Both the position numbers and the translations under genes were made by a program. The notes beneath the pieces were generated by a model. It was not told the DNA's origin. It did not search any database and worked only from the letters and a program-made list of their open reading frames with translations. Positions 36,573-48,769 of a DNA stretch of 64,000 nucleotides are shown piece by piece; position 1 is the stretch's first letter, and every line of letters starts with the position of its first letter. This DNA comes from Mya arenaria (taxonomy: Eukaryota; Mollusca; Bivalvia; Myida; Myidae), in assembly GCF_026914265.1 (NCBI RefSeq), contig NC_069131.1, positions 4,871,501 to 4,935,500 of the forward strand. The letters are read 5' to 3'.

Positions 36573-38375
36573 CGTTTTATGAATTTAAAAGTTAACTGTA
36601 AAACAAAATATAAGGATGTTAAAATTGTAAATATGTCCAGTTTAAATATTATAAGTTACAGTAAACACAATATTCCAATATATTTCATCAACTGATTGAA
36701 AGAGAATACACAAACAGCGCTTTAATAAACACGGAAGTATTCAACTTGAACGGTTACTCTTCCATAGCCATACATCATGTAAAGATACAGACAACTGCAC
36801 ATACTGAAGAGCTATCGTTAAAATAAGTTTTCCTTTATGTTGATATTATAAACTAATGAATCTGTTCTGATTTATTCGTCTTAAGTAGTTTTCGGGATTG
36901 TTCTGATTTTAAAGTGTCAATGTAATATCTGGGCCTGGAAGGACTGCAGTTTTGATAAAAAAACAAGTATCAAATCATACTTAAAACATTTTACTTAACA
37001 TCATTCTATTTCTTCATCTCGTATAACACACTGCAGCTTTCTGTTTCCGTATTACACACTAGACCGGGACTACTTTTTTAGATCGTTCATGTTCGGTAAT
37101 TTCCGCCATTCCGATTCTTTTTTAAGATTGACCTGGTTTACTTAACATAAATAAATCGTTGAAAGGGTGTTATTGTTCAGTTGTATATGACGGCAATTCT
37201 TAATAAAGTAAAGATATGTTACTAATAAGTAATAAATTCCTATTTAAAAAATGTCTGTTAAAATATTCAGTATCGGCTCTATCGGATGACATCGCCGCAC
37301 CAATGCAATCAAATATCGAAAATCACGTGTCCGAAGTAATTTCCACGAACACTTTATCGAGACAAATCCTTTAAAATGCTCAGCTACTCAACTATAACAT
37401 CATTTTTAACCACTACGACAGATCGCCACAGAAAAACAACCGTAAACGGAATCGTGACAACGATAGTGACAGTGATTGAATGCCCTTAATTATTCGTTCC
37501 ATGAATCCAGTTAAAATGGCGAACGTTAACTTTCGTTTTAGTAAATTCATAAGTGACGTCACTCAGAGTCGCATGAATTATTTATATTCATGAGCAATTC
37601 ATATTTATTATTGTACATGTATACTTGGTACCATTTTGTCTAGTTGCTTACGTGTTTGTGGGTTTGATGAAATAAAAACGTTAACAAAGTTTGCTATTGT
37701 TATTCAGAAATAGTTTGAAGATAAAATATATTAAAAGGAAAATTATGTTAGTCGGTTGATTCGTGGCGTTGTATTATTTCTCGTTCCACGGATCAACCGA
37801 TTAACATAACATTCCTTATGTATCATATTACGATATGTGGAAGAAATATATGTTGCAGCCTAAATACAAAATAAATCAATGGGTATAATGCATGTGACAT
37901 TTCGCTAGTCAATCTAGTTTTAAAAAGCTGAATAACTGTTAATGTATTTTTTAATACAATATTACGTACAGAGACTCACCAAGTAGTCTAAAAAAATAGC
38001 AAGAATACCATGTTTGACGGCAAAAGGTAAGGCCTGAACTCTACTAAAAGAGAAAGACAAAACGCTAAAACACACAAAACGCTTAAACACACAAGACTGA
38101 ACGCAAATGGATGACAACAATTTCATTAATAACTGTTGGGGTTACTACATCGAAACGGTCAGCGAAACAAGCGGTCACTTGGAGTTTATGCTTGTGTATG
38201 GATCCCACTTCGCACTTGTTCTAACGTTTGTCAACATAGTCGTACTTGAAGCATTTTGAATAAACGCCCGTTTAATTGAATAAGCCGTGAACATTTGAAG
38301 GTACTGTTTATATTGTATGTGTTCTAGACATTGTTAAATGTACTAGTCGAAAATTAAATGTCAGTCTGTCTGTAA
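36573..38375. other. Upstream flank of gene 3
   Basis: Partly similar to the upstream flanks of genes 1 and 2; for example 36720 (taataaacacggaagtatt) matches 18790, and 38150 (cgaaacggtcagcgaaaca) matches 19295. This third copy of the spacer is interrupted from about 38.35 kb, where LINE remains begin. No gene recognised. Confidence 0.55.
37743..37809. repeat. Inverted repeat with 24-bp arms
   Basis: ttatgttagtcggttgattc and the right arm gaccaac-type complement (ending gatcaaccgattaacataa) pair with two mismatches around a 20-base loop. A looser relative may lie at 59103-59223 (gttgatctgtgg / cacaaatcaacc). Probably a small foldback element. Confidence 0.5.
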
Positions 38376-39965
38376 ATGATGAATAATGTTGAAAATTGCC
38401 CAAAGCGAGACTGGTTTGGCAATGAAAAAACAACAAAGGTCCGTGTAAAACACATCTCACTAGAGGATGTGGTTGCAACAAGAAGCCTGATTTTGAAATA
38501 TGTTGAAATTATGAAACTGTTCGCTAAAAAACTGAGAATTTACAACAAACAAGCACATTGTTAAACGGAATATTAGCATGCGATCATAAAGTCATCATGT
38601 TTTAAAGAGCCTCTACCTTGAACTATGACAATCTGACGTCTACGTCACGCATTTACCAAGGACAAACAAAGTCTGGTACCGAGAAAGATATAAAATGTAG
38701 TACATGCTTGTCAACGGGACACCAATGATTTGAATGTCCCAATGAATATGCTTTTCAGAGTGCAACAAATCAGGACACAAACATGAAGACTGTCATTTCT
38801 TTGATGCGGATCCGGAGTATTGCGTCGGTAATACTGATTTCTTTAGAAATGAGACGGACATTGGGGTAACTAATTTATCTAAATATAGCATTTCTATACA
38901 CGTCACTTGAAGCCCGTTAACACATGTGTATATGAAAGTGATACATGTATGGTTCCTTTAGCATTTCTCATATTTCGCTTTCTATATGTAAGGATGTTCT
39001 TTAAGGATTAACAATATTCAGCCATATTATGTATAAGAAATTCGTTAGAATATCGACTTCTCACCTTTTGTATCAACTTATAACTAAGTCATATAACGTC
39101 GTATCTTTTTCCACATACATTATTGTATAAAGATGATATGTCAGTATTTATTATCACCTTGATAATATTGGCTCCTCGGGTTCATGCTATTTATTATCAA
39201 TTTAGTTTTCGGACTAAATTTATTTAATCTATTTTAATTAGCGTTATACAATAACACAACATTATTCATATGATATTGCTTAACGCCCAAGGTTTAAGAG
39301 ACAGTGGTAAGCGCGCTCTAGTATTCCAATGGCTGAACAATCAAAAAGCAGATATTTCTTTTTTACAAGGAAAGCATTTTATTAACAATATTGAACACAT
39401 ACTCAAAAATGAGTGAATGGTTATTAATAAATAGTTATGGTGAATCGAATAGTAAGGGTTGTTCAACATTGGTAGGTAATGCGCTTCAATTCAATATTTA
39501 AGCCAAAGTATGCGATACACAGGGCAGATATATTTTACGAAATAGAGACCATCTTTATAAACGTACACTTTAGTGAATTGATATGCTCAAACTAATAAAA
39601 AAGAAAGAAAACACTTTTATTTCAAAATATCAATTATTGTACATGGAAACAGTTCAGGAGCACGATCATAGGAGATGATTATAATGACACGTTAACCATG
39701 ATCGACCGTATCAGCAAGTTTCAAAAGTAATATAGCGGAATTGCTTAAAACGTATTAAAACTCATGATATGTGTCATGTTTGGCAACAATTTAATGTTGA
39801 TAAAAACAGTTTACACATAGGCGTAAAATGACATTGAGAAAAGCAGAATGGACTTTTGGGTTATTAAACACGACTTTGTATCACATATATATACCACAGA
39901 TATTAGACCTGCAATAGTACAAACAACCGATCATATGACTATCACATTTAAGATTAATTTTGCAA
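38376..39965 (+). mobile_element. LINE remnant: zinc-knuckle ORF1 and endonuclease part of ORF2
   Basis: From about 38700 the translation gives Cys/His knuckles in shifting frames (CSTCLSTGHQ then FECPNEYA; CNKSGHKHEDC), as in ORF1 of non-LTR elements. From 39270 it gives LLNAQGLRDSGKRALVFQWL and QKADISFLQ, then NSYGESNSKGCSTLV and, near 39860-39960, DFWVIKHDFVSH with TDIRPAIVQTTDHMTITFK. These are the apurinic-type endonuclease landmarks, including the terminal D-H pair. Several stops and frameshifts break it, and no reverse transcriptase follows. The 62-residue frame at 38376-38564 may be the start of ORF1. The element ends where the duplicated 3.7-kb-like segment begins. Confidence 0.7.
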
Positions 39966-39969
39966 TATA

Positions 39970-41660
39970 TTGGACTGTATTTGTTATAATTATAGCTAAT
40001 GTTATCATTTTATTCTTCATTTGTTAAAGTTTTTATGTTTGGAGCCCATGAGTTATAACTTATCCATTTCGTCTGTGGTATACTTACAGTATTAAGGGGA
40101 TATTATGTTGTTCGGTTGAACCTGCTCATTTTATAACTTCGATTAGTTTTCATAGGATCCATATAGCAAGAGTCCGCATTTTGATGTATTAAGATATTTT
40201 ACACAACAGTTATGTAGCTTTTTGTTTAGTACAACACTTAAATAACGCATGTTTACCACAATATCATATGTCACTTGTAGATAAAAGCGAAACAAAGCGG
40301 TAGTTTATCGACTTTCAGATCTGGCATTACTTATTGTTGTTCCCATTTGTGGAACTAGAATTAGCCTGAATCAGATGATTGCAGGAACGTGTGTCAAAAG
40401 AGAATAGGCTAGTGCCATAGATTAAGTTTATCTGGTAAGGCGGGGGAATTTATCGGGTGAGCCGTTACTGTGTTTATTAAAAAAATACCCAACCTTAAAA
40501 TTATCAAGTAAAACACCTTTTAAAAAAGGTGGACAACTGTGTTTCCCTGTTGACGTCGGCAAACTCGGTATCCATGTATAAATGCGCCCCAAAACTATTC
40601 AATTTTATTTGATACGTTGAAAGTCAAAGTAATTGCATTTTAATATGTCAATATCAATTCAAAACATCAAAATCTTTTGAAAGTGCATAAACGTGGATCA
40701 GTGACCAAACATTATCTAATCATAACAATTATTCCGCAAGTCAAAGATCACAAGATTACAAACAAACGCCACATGTGAGTTTTTTCACAGTTTTCAGCAT
40801 TTGCGGGTAGGGTAAGTGCACATGTAGATTTTCAGGCCTATTTTTTGGCCAGTGTCATTATTATGCAGATTAATGGAACTTGAAGGGCGAGTGATTGTTG
40901 AGGTCGGTTGTTGGCAGACTATTGATAAGATACTGAAACAGTATTTGTGCATTTCCTCCGACATTTCAGAATAGAAAATAGTCCGTTCTCGCGGTCACGT
41001 GCTGTACAACCCTAAAATTTACACGGCACCTCGTTATTGGACCGATTTGTATGCAAATGACAGGATAAATATAACATATCTGGGGACAGATAAAGTCGTA
41101 CTGGTAGAAGCATAACTACAGGTTATCAAAATCCAAATACGAAACGTTTATATTATGCACAAACGAAGCAATTTGTTTGATTTTCATAAGTACCCCGGTA
41201 CATTATAAATGTAACTAATATACGTGTAGATATAACTAGACATGCAAAAAGTATTTTCACATAAGTATTTTGAGTACATTTCAAGTCAGTTGTCCCCGTT
41301 TGTACCGAGTTGATCATTTTAGATAAGGAATAAATGGGGACTGAGAGTGGTAGTCATAGATAACTTTGAATTTTATATTCTGAAGAACGCCCTAATAAGT
41401 GTTGACTGATTGAACTTTAGGTAATATGTTATCGCGGGAACCGCTAAACTTGAAGTTCCTAATATTTAACATAATGGTAGGCAATATAAAATAAACAAAA
41501 ACATACATCATAGTGACGACAGGGTAAGAAGTCAAGATGGTTGAGTGTTGTTTTCAGAGGCACTTTTTATATCTCCGCCGAAATTAGAGTATGTTCTGAA
41601 CGAACGGACCTACTCCAAAAGACAATCATGGCAGAAGTCGAACAATGCCTACAAATATCA
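39970..41660. repeat. Duplicate of 3700-4900
   Basis: Blocks match in order and orientation (see the 3700-4900 entry). The match ends near 41660 (atcatggcagaagtcgaac against 4843), just before an inverted phosphatase exon fragment. No intact gene. Confidence 0.65.
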
Positions 41661-41699
41661 AAACACTTAGGTTACACAAAGCACAGAACGTATCGCTCC

Positions 41700-41806
41700 T
41701 TAACGGGTACTCCCTATGTTCACACTGATGATGAAATCGTCGCTAAAGAACGAAACAAGTCTTAGAAAGGAGGGAACAGAAATAGGGCAGATATTGATTG
41801 TTAATG
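41700..41806 (+). pseudogene. Inverted fragment of a phosphatase D2 exon
   Basis: The plus strand encodes TPYVHTDDEIVAKERNKS, then a stop (TAG), then KGGNRNRADI. This matches the gene 1 exon at 7105-7003, which reads TPHVHTDDEIVALERNKSEKG, but that exon is on the minus strand. The stop sits where gene 1 has Glu. The fragment is inverted relative to the other phosphatase remnants at 42.9-43.5 kb. Confidence 0.8.
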
Positions 41807-42069
41807 AGATAGCATTGAACATTACTTGTTTATTTTACATTTAGTTTAAGGCACACAGAAACAAGACGCAAATACATTTTGAATTTACCTGTCATATAAG
41901 CCTAATTGATGAATATGCTGTGCACACTACTTTCGTTTGGGCGTTTGTTTATGGGATAGTACACTTTAAAAACCAAGTCAACATGTTATCTCATGTTAGT
42001 TTCATTTTATTAATAAACTAATACGTATTTCACGAGATACAGAGACAATTGCGGTATCAATACCAGACA

Positions 42070-42245
42070 ATTGAAGACAATATATGCCAGAATTCGCTCA
42101 ATATCTACCAAACTCGCCCAATATCAACAAAACTCGCCTAATATGAGTTTCCTCCATTTTGATTGGCTACAAAACTCGCCAAATATAGGATTTGAGAAAT
42201 GGGCCATTTCCATTGGCTGTTGAAACTCGCCTAATATGAAAAATA
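42070..42245. repeat. Irregular repeats of an actcgccnaatat motif
   Basis: The motif (a)actcgcc(c/t/a)aatat recurs about five times with variants at spacings of 20-50 bp, some next to attggctnnnnaactcgcc. It is not a simple tandem array. It may be a mobile-element end or a protein-binding array. Confidence 0.45.
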
Positions 42246-42706
42246 TGCTGGAAATTATTTTTAAAGGTAGCCATTTTGTTCTCCGTTTTCCGACTGTTTT
42301 GAAAGTTTTGTGCTTCGTATAACTTTATTTGGAATACTTGAACCTATTGCATGATTGCACCACTTTGTACGGTTTGATATAACAATTGTATTTAACCCGT
42401 GGGTGGATTTTACGACTATTATGATTTTTTACGCCGACAAAATGGACGACGAAGGTGAAACATTTGACACTTTGGCAAACGATTTACAAAATTAAGACGA
42501 AAAGACATGCTTTCTTACAATGTACAGTGCTTTATTCATAAGTATGCGCAATGTCACTATAAAGATGCATGTCAAAATCAGCATAGTCAAGTCTAGAGAA
42601 GCAGACACCATAAATGAATAAGGGATAAATACGGCTTCAATGTGAACTAAAGGTAAGTTACAAGAATGTTTTTAACCACAACGGTAATAGTTTATTAATA
42701 AAATAC

Positions 42707-42843
42707 TTATTAATTAGGTGATTTCATATTGGCCCAGTTATTTGTCCTCGGTCAGCTGTATTTGCTTTCGCCCTTTCGGGCTCAGGCAAATACAGCTAAT
42801 CTCGGACAAATAACTAGGCCAATATGAAATCACTAATTAATAA
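42707..42843. repeat. Long near-perfect palindrome (foldback element)
   Basis: Arms of about 58 bp begin ttattaattaggtgatttca and end tgaaatcactaattaataa; they differ at only a few positions around a loop rich in cgccctttcgggc. Such a structure is typical of a recently inserted foldback MITE. It lies about 25 bp from the end of a decayed phosphatase exon whose splice donor is destroyed, and gene 1 has no counterpart at that place. Confidence 0.8.
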
Positions 42844-42868
42844 CATTATAATAACACTACTTATAGAC

Positions 42869-43490
42869 TTAAAATGCCTGATAAGAACGCCATTGCTGGT
42901 CTCGATCATGTATTTCTGGAACTGTTTTCCTGGTATCTGCTCATAGTAAAAGGTCAGGCTGTGAACCAGAGCAAGGTGTAGAACTAGCACTTTTCCTGAA
43001 ATCAAATTAATAAAAACACTGATATCCTTATGGTTCGTTTCGGTGTTCATTGTTTCTATATAAACGCAACCAAAAATCAATCATTAACTTTGTGAAATTT
43101 ACCTTAGACATGCAAACGTAGACAATAATTGCTATATATCAATCTAGAATTGTAAAGCCATTAAGACTGCTGGGGGGGCATTGGATTTCCAGCTTTAGAA
43201 CAATAGGTATATATTCAAGACGCGCATAACTGAGGGACTAAAAATATATAACACACTTTCTAATGCACGATTTAAAGTAAGAACACCGTTTGTATCGATA
43301 GTTCCTTTACCATCCGACATTTATTTTTGCTGTTATCTATTACCTTTTCATTAACAGTACGTTCTATGTGAATCATTGGTTTAAAAGTCAACCAACTGCA
43401 GTCCGGAAAATGTTTGGCCTGTTCTGTCACATATTGATGATGCATCCTGGAATCTCAAAGGCCTTGTTCGAATTGCCTTCCTTTGTTACA
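42869..43490 (-). pseudogene. Decayed copy of phosphatase D1 C-terminal exons
   Basis: 42869-42996 reads LHLALVHSLTFYYEQIPGKQFQKYM, matching the gene 1 exon 7546-7418. The GT donor is replaced (AAG followed by TCT). 43386-43490 reads EGNSNKAFEIPGCIINM, then TGA in place of Arg, then QNRPN, matching 8044-7961. The flanking DNA to about 44160 matches 8.05-8.64 kb. The parts belong to a fourth, partial copy of the gene 1 phosphatase end. No loop exon for CX5R is visible here either. Confidence 0.85.
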
Positions 43491-43709
43491 CTTTTTAACG
43501 CAATTTATGTCCCTGTTCGACCGATTATCGTACTAAAATACATTAAGATATAATTATAGCAATCGTGAAAAGTAGTTAAAGGCCATGAGTTTTTTTATTA
43601 ATTTATACAAATGTATTTATAGACCTATTGTAAAGAGTGTTAAAAGTTGATATTAATCACGCTCAAGACCGTTCGGAAAACCATAATGTGTCATCTTTTA
43701 GAGGCCAAG

Positions 43710-43805
43710 GACAGGTTTCCCTTGTGGCAATCAAATCCAGACGTACAGAAGGCCAGGCGAAGACCTATACCACTAGGCCACGCACACCCTGTTACATGTT
43801 TTTTT
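43710..43805 (-). repeat. tRNA-derived SINE-like sequence (possible)
   Basis: On the minus strand, gtggcctagtggtatagg resembles an RNA polymerase III A box. About 30 bases later ggatttgattgcc is a degenerate B box. A more decayed relative lies at 8270-8335 in gene 1, as expected from the duplication. No complete tRNA fold. Confidence 0.35.
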
Positions 43806-45580
43806 TAAGGGGACACACAATTATACATCTTAATTTGTGTTTATTGCTGGTTCTGTTTTAATGCGTACGAAGAAGGCTACCACAGCATTTGTGTTATCTT
43901 GCTCATTGTCTGACTTAATGCTCATGTAATTGAGAGTGATTTCAGTTCCCCTCTTTCTGTGTGTTTATTTAAAATGATCCATTATAGCGTTACCCGTGTT
44001 GGTAGGCAACCCGTTCAGGACAAATTAATAATAAAAGTAATTTTACCTATATTCGATCAGCGTTAGGTCATCAACATGTACAGTGGCAAGCAGCAATAAG
44101 AATCATCTTTCTGAACTTAATAAGCACCTTGACAATTTGATCTTTGCCCAACCGATGCCCTAACCTATTATTCTCTGTATATACATGTGTGCGTATATTT
44201 ATATAAAATATTTTATTTCATGCATATCGGTGAAAGAATGAAAACTATTGGTGAATGATAACTTAATAATTTCACTCTGGCTCGAGTGAAATGATAACAT
44301 TTGATCATTCCACTCTGTACAAACAACTCGGGACTATTTTATTCCCTCTTTTATAAGATTTGCTTCCCTTGACTTGGAATTGTACATGTATGTAACAAGT
44401 TGAGTACATGTTTGTTGTCGTCTGTAGTGCAGTAATCGACACAATGGCCGAATCTTCTAGAATTGTCAAAATCATATTATGCAATAATTTTAATAAACAA
44501 ACATTTTTGCGATTGGTTATAACTATTAAAAAAAAACTTACCAATTCATGTATGAACTATTTCATGGAACATACTGTTGCAATTAAACCGCTTGGTACGT
44601 ATCGGTTGAATATTTTGCTACACATGTGCTAGTAAAAGATTTGATAGATAATTTATTCCTACAAACTCTAAGCGCGTACATGTATGCACAAGCATTTTGA
44701 ATTTGACTAATTTCCTTCATCAGTTCAACAATTCATTTTTCTTTTTAAAAATAATGCTTAGAAAATGCTTGTCTTAAAGCTGAACGATGAAGGAGTCCAA
44801 CCTTATCAAATAGCCATCGGCCATATAAACCTGAACAATTAAAGCAGATTGAAAAACAACTAGCCTTACTAGGCCATGGTGTTTTCCGACATCTTGTTCC
44901 AAGTCTGCGCTCCATCCTTCTCAAAATTATCTTCGTGCACATTCTCGACATTTCCTCTGGGGTTTTCGTAAACACAAAACGGGCACGTGACATTCAACTT
45001 AGATATGAAACTAACGCTCTGTCCCAACAACAAAACATCCTTCGGCTGCACTGAGCATGAATTCACCCCGAAAAAATACAGTATGATCCAGAGTCTGCGA
45101 GCGACAGTGAATATATTCACCACGAAAAACACTAAACACAGCCTTCCGTTGCTTTTACGAATACACACAAGTCCATCATTGTTTATTAAATCTGTTGAAA
45201 TTGTTCTTGAATGTAGCAAAAATGCTACATGCTCAAGTTTCCTTTAATTGTATTTCTACGCGATATTTTTTTTTTTATTTCCGAAATACTTTTGATCAAA
45301 TACTTGTTTTGTGCCTCAATAAATGTTAAAAATGACAGGTTTCGTTGATGGAAGTAGGGTTTTATCTAAAAATAATTTCAATTCCAACAACCATTTCCAT
45401 AAACTTTTTTTTAAGTGGACGGACTGCTCGCGCGAAAAGGATGTAACCTTGGCATAGCGATTAGGCCGCAGTTACTTCCCTTCGCAAAGAGATCACAGAA
45501 AGGGACTGTCGTCAAACAAAATTTACTCCAGCGGGGAAATATATTGAGACAACACGATAAATGCATGAAATAAAAAGAAA

Positions 45581-45723
45581 ATTTGTTGAATTCAGTGTAA
45601 GATCGTATTTTATTTCACGAGTGGTCACAGAAAACATCATTTTTCTGTGACCACGAGTGAAAATATTATTTTTCTGTGACCACGAGTGAAATAAAATACG
45701 ATCTTACACTAAATTCAACAAAT
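45581..45723. repeat. Long palindrome with internal duplication
   Basis: Arms of about 53 bp run from atttgttgaattcagtgtaa to the complementary right end (ttacactaaattcaacaaat) with very few mismatches. The centre contains an extra tandem copy of tttctgtgaccacgagtga. It is a foldback element distinct in sequence from 42707-42843. Confidence 0.8.
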
Positions 45724-46919
45724 ATCCTCTATATCAAACGGTCGTTGAGATATATAATAAAATCTTTTTTCAAATAATATTCATTAATTATTACAAAATA
45801 CATTTAAAGAGAAAACAGACAATACATGTGATTCGAACGAAAATGGTAAAAAAACGTAAGTAGACACAAAATTTACAGTATGCATACACTAGTACATGTT
45901 TATACGTGCACACATGTTGGTAACAATCGTTTTCTAGATTTAAGAGTTATTTGTGCGATTGCCTATAAGAAAAGCTAATTGTAAATATTTGCAGTGTTTT
46001 CAGTTAAAGTAAGTAGATATCACAATCTGATACATCTACTAAACAATCGTCTGAATAAACACCTTCACTTCAGCGCAGTATAGAAAATGCACTCTCACAG
46101 ATCTTACGTTTTGACAACTTTTTTAATTTTTGTTTTGTAACGAGCGAATAGTTGCGAAAATGGATCGAAACAAGTGTTTTCAGACTGCTGACAACAGTCA
46201 GATCGCAGGTTTTGATATTATGATAAAAATGATGTTTAATGCATTTTTCTAAAAGCGTTGGTAACGGTTTAAGCCTTAAATCATTACATTTCGAACGTTA
46301 ATCTGAACTTTTGTCAGCAGTCTTATATCACTGATTTTCTGATATTTACACAAAAATTGGCTCATTCAAAGACAAAAAAAGAGATAAAAATGACTAAACG
46401 GTAAATCTGTGATGGTGTAACTTTAAACAAGATAGTAATTTTCGTCTTACTTTTCATAAACGTGTTATCTCCGAATGCCACAGACCGTGGGAATCAAATA
46501 ACAATGTTACAGTCAATTGCACAAACTGACAAGCTAACAAGCAAAGGCATAGAGGTTGTTGAAATAGACAAGCCGTATCGAGATGATCAATTATTTATTT
46601 AAAGCTCTTTTGTTCGGGACAGGAAGTTTTTAAGTTGAAGTGTCAATGTAATGGTAGGGCCTTTAAGCAAACAGTTGTTTAAATAATACATTTCTTTATG
46701 TTAACTCAACATTTTACCGTAGGATACGTCTGGATTGGGACTATATTCGATTCGCCATGCAAAGGCTAAAGCATATTGATATTTAACCGAGGTGTACGAT
46801 TAATATAATTTAAAACACTAATGTAAAATCGTACTGATTAATAAATACATTATTCTAATCCAAAGCGAAAACTTGATCCTCTAGTTTCTCAAGGACTCGA
46901 TTTAATTAGCCACTGAATG

Positions 46920-47320
46920 GTTACCAAAATACCAATAACGCACTACAATAATGGACGCATAGGCCACTAACGCATCATAGGAACAGAAAAAAGGCTACTA
47001 GCAAATCACTGTTATGCCAAATGCCTCTAAATCTACACTGTAGTTGAATCAAAGTACTCAGACGTGCCACTGTTATCAAACCTATGGCCCTTTATATACA
47101 ATTACAAGGAACCAAAGGAAGTTTAACTTGTCGCTGAAATGAAGGAAACCACAGGCCTCTAATGCGCCACTGCAAAGATCGCATTGGCTAGTAATATGCC
47201 ACTATATGTGCGCGCCTATGTATGGACACCGAAGGCTACTGGCGCGCCATGTAGATAACTTTGTGTCATATTGCAGTATACCGATTGGCCAGACAGCATA
47301 TTAAGTGTTAGTCGAAGTTT
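46920..47320. repeat. Strongly degenerate tandem repeat
   Basis: Recurring variants of ggcctctaatgcgccact (taggccactaacgcatcat, gccaaatgcctctaaat, ggctactggcgcgccat) at roughly 30-50 bp. Unit boundaries are blurred. No coding content. Confidence 0.4.
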
Positions 47321-48542
47321 GACTGACCGCATCTAATAATGCCGTACGCACCTCCTTATAACGCCATATCCCCCATGTGCATATAGACCGAAATAACATG
47401 ATGTGGGGATCATACGCATGGAGGTAGAAACAACATTTGAGGTTATGGAGGCCATAAGCGAAAATACGACCCATCACCAAGAGCGCGTATGCCATATTGA
47501 ATGATGTGACATTAGGTGTGCGGTTGGTTGAGAGAAACGAAAAATAAAATAAAAATGAATTGTTCCCCTTGCCGAAAGAACTCTGTGTTTATTTTGCTTA
47601 GTCTCGCTAAAATGACCATTACTGTTGAAGGAATCTGCACAAACATATTTTTTTTACAAATTTACAAATACTAAAAGTTGAAAATGTGAAGTGGTAAAAA
47701 CTGTAAATACCTCCTTTTGCCGCTATAATATTTCTTCAGATTGCAGTACATCTAGAGGTAAAATGGGCTAAATGCAGTTTAACCATTTACCCGCTATGAA
47801 TTTAAAGCAATTATCTATTTTGCCTAAACAAAAAGTGTTTAATGCATCTTGAGTGTGTAGATACAGCATAAATCAATATATTACAATGGTCCTTTTATTT
47901 AGATATCATATAAGAAATAAGAAAGACATGGAGCATATTTTACTTGGTTTTTTTCTTGTTACTTTTCAGTTCTACATTGGACACAAACTAACATAAATGA
48001 TTATAGTTTTTATGTTAATAAGTATTTTATCGAAGTAACCTTAACTGAACATGAATTGGTAATTAAAACATTCAACTAGTATCTGTGTCCTCATGCTTTG
48101 TGACGGAGTAAAGAAGTGAATAGCAAACATACATATATTAGTTAATTATGCACCTTTATTTCCTGTTTCTATTTCTTTCGTGGGTAAGTGTTATGCTTAA
48201 CATGATCTTTTTCACAATTGGTCATGATTGGCGGTAATGTCACTCAATAATAGAGCAGGGAGCTAGTCATTGAAAGTTTGCTGCCAGGCAATGATTAATA
48301 GTAGGCTTTATAGTCACCGTGGAAGAGATAAGTAACATTTCTTAATATGCTTGTCGAGGTCGCTTCATTTTGATTTTTGTTTTTAGTTCTACTCCTTTAA
48401 GAAACTACAAATTTCCTGAGTCAAAGTCATGGCTTACAAAATTAACTATAAGAGCATCATTTAACTTCATATTCACATATCTTTTTTGGTTCTTTTACAT
48501 TTTGAATTCAATGAAATGTACATATTTCAATGGAACAACGAC

Positions 48543-48767
48543 TTACAGCTTTTTACGTCTTGCTGTTGTGAAGACCGTTTTCGATTGTGATGGGACATTT
48601 TTGTAAGCATGTTCAATTGAAGCATGAACTGAATCACATTCTATTGCCGGATGACCACTGTCAAAGAACATTTGGCTAATGCTGTCGAGATTTGGAAATT
48701 CTGGGGCAGCTGACCGCATAACGATTTCGATATTATCTTCCACAAGTATCACTTCACTTACTAACAC
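48543..48767 (-). pseudogene. Fragment of a transposon-type protein
   Basis: The frame contains LDSISQMFFDSGHPAIECDSVHASIEHA. The pattern GHxxxExDSxHxxIExA recurs in a family of multi-copy, presumably transposon-derived proteins of invertebrates that I recognise only by pattern. It is short and has no flanking domains, so it is a remnant at best. Confidence 0.4.
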
Positions 48768-48769
48768 TA

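Larger units (their letters stand above)
44200..48540. other. No confident gene; repeat-rich
   Basis: Contains a short hairpin near 44266-44291 (atttcactc/gagtgaaat) and the palindrome and degenerate repeats listed separately. It also has a 116-residue minus-strand frame at 44869-45219 (with a CPFCVYEN stretch) that I cannot assign. The rest is AT-rich without splice-bounded exons. Confidence 0.4.

Noticed and set aside
44869..45219. 116-residue minus-strand frame with CPFCVYEN
   Set aside because: No family recognised, no conserved domain order and no splice evidence; left unassigned.
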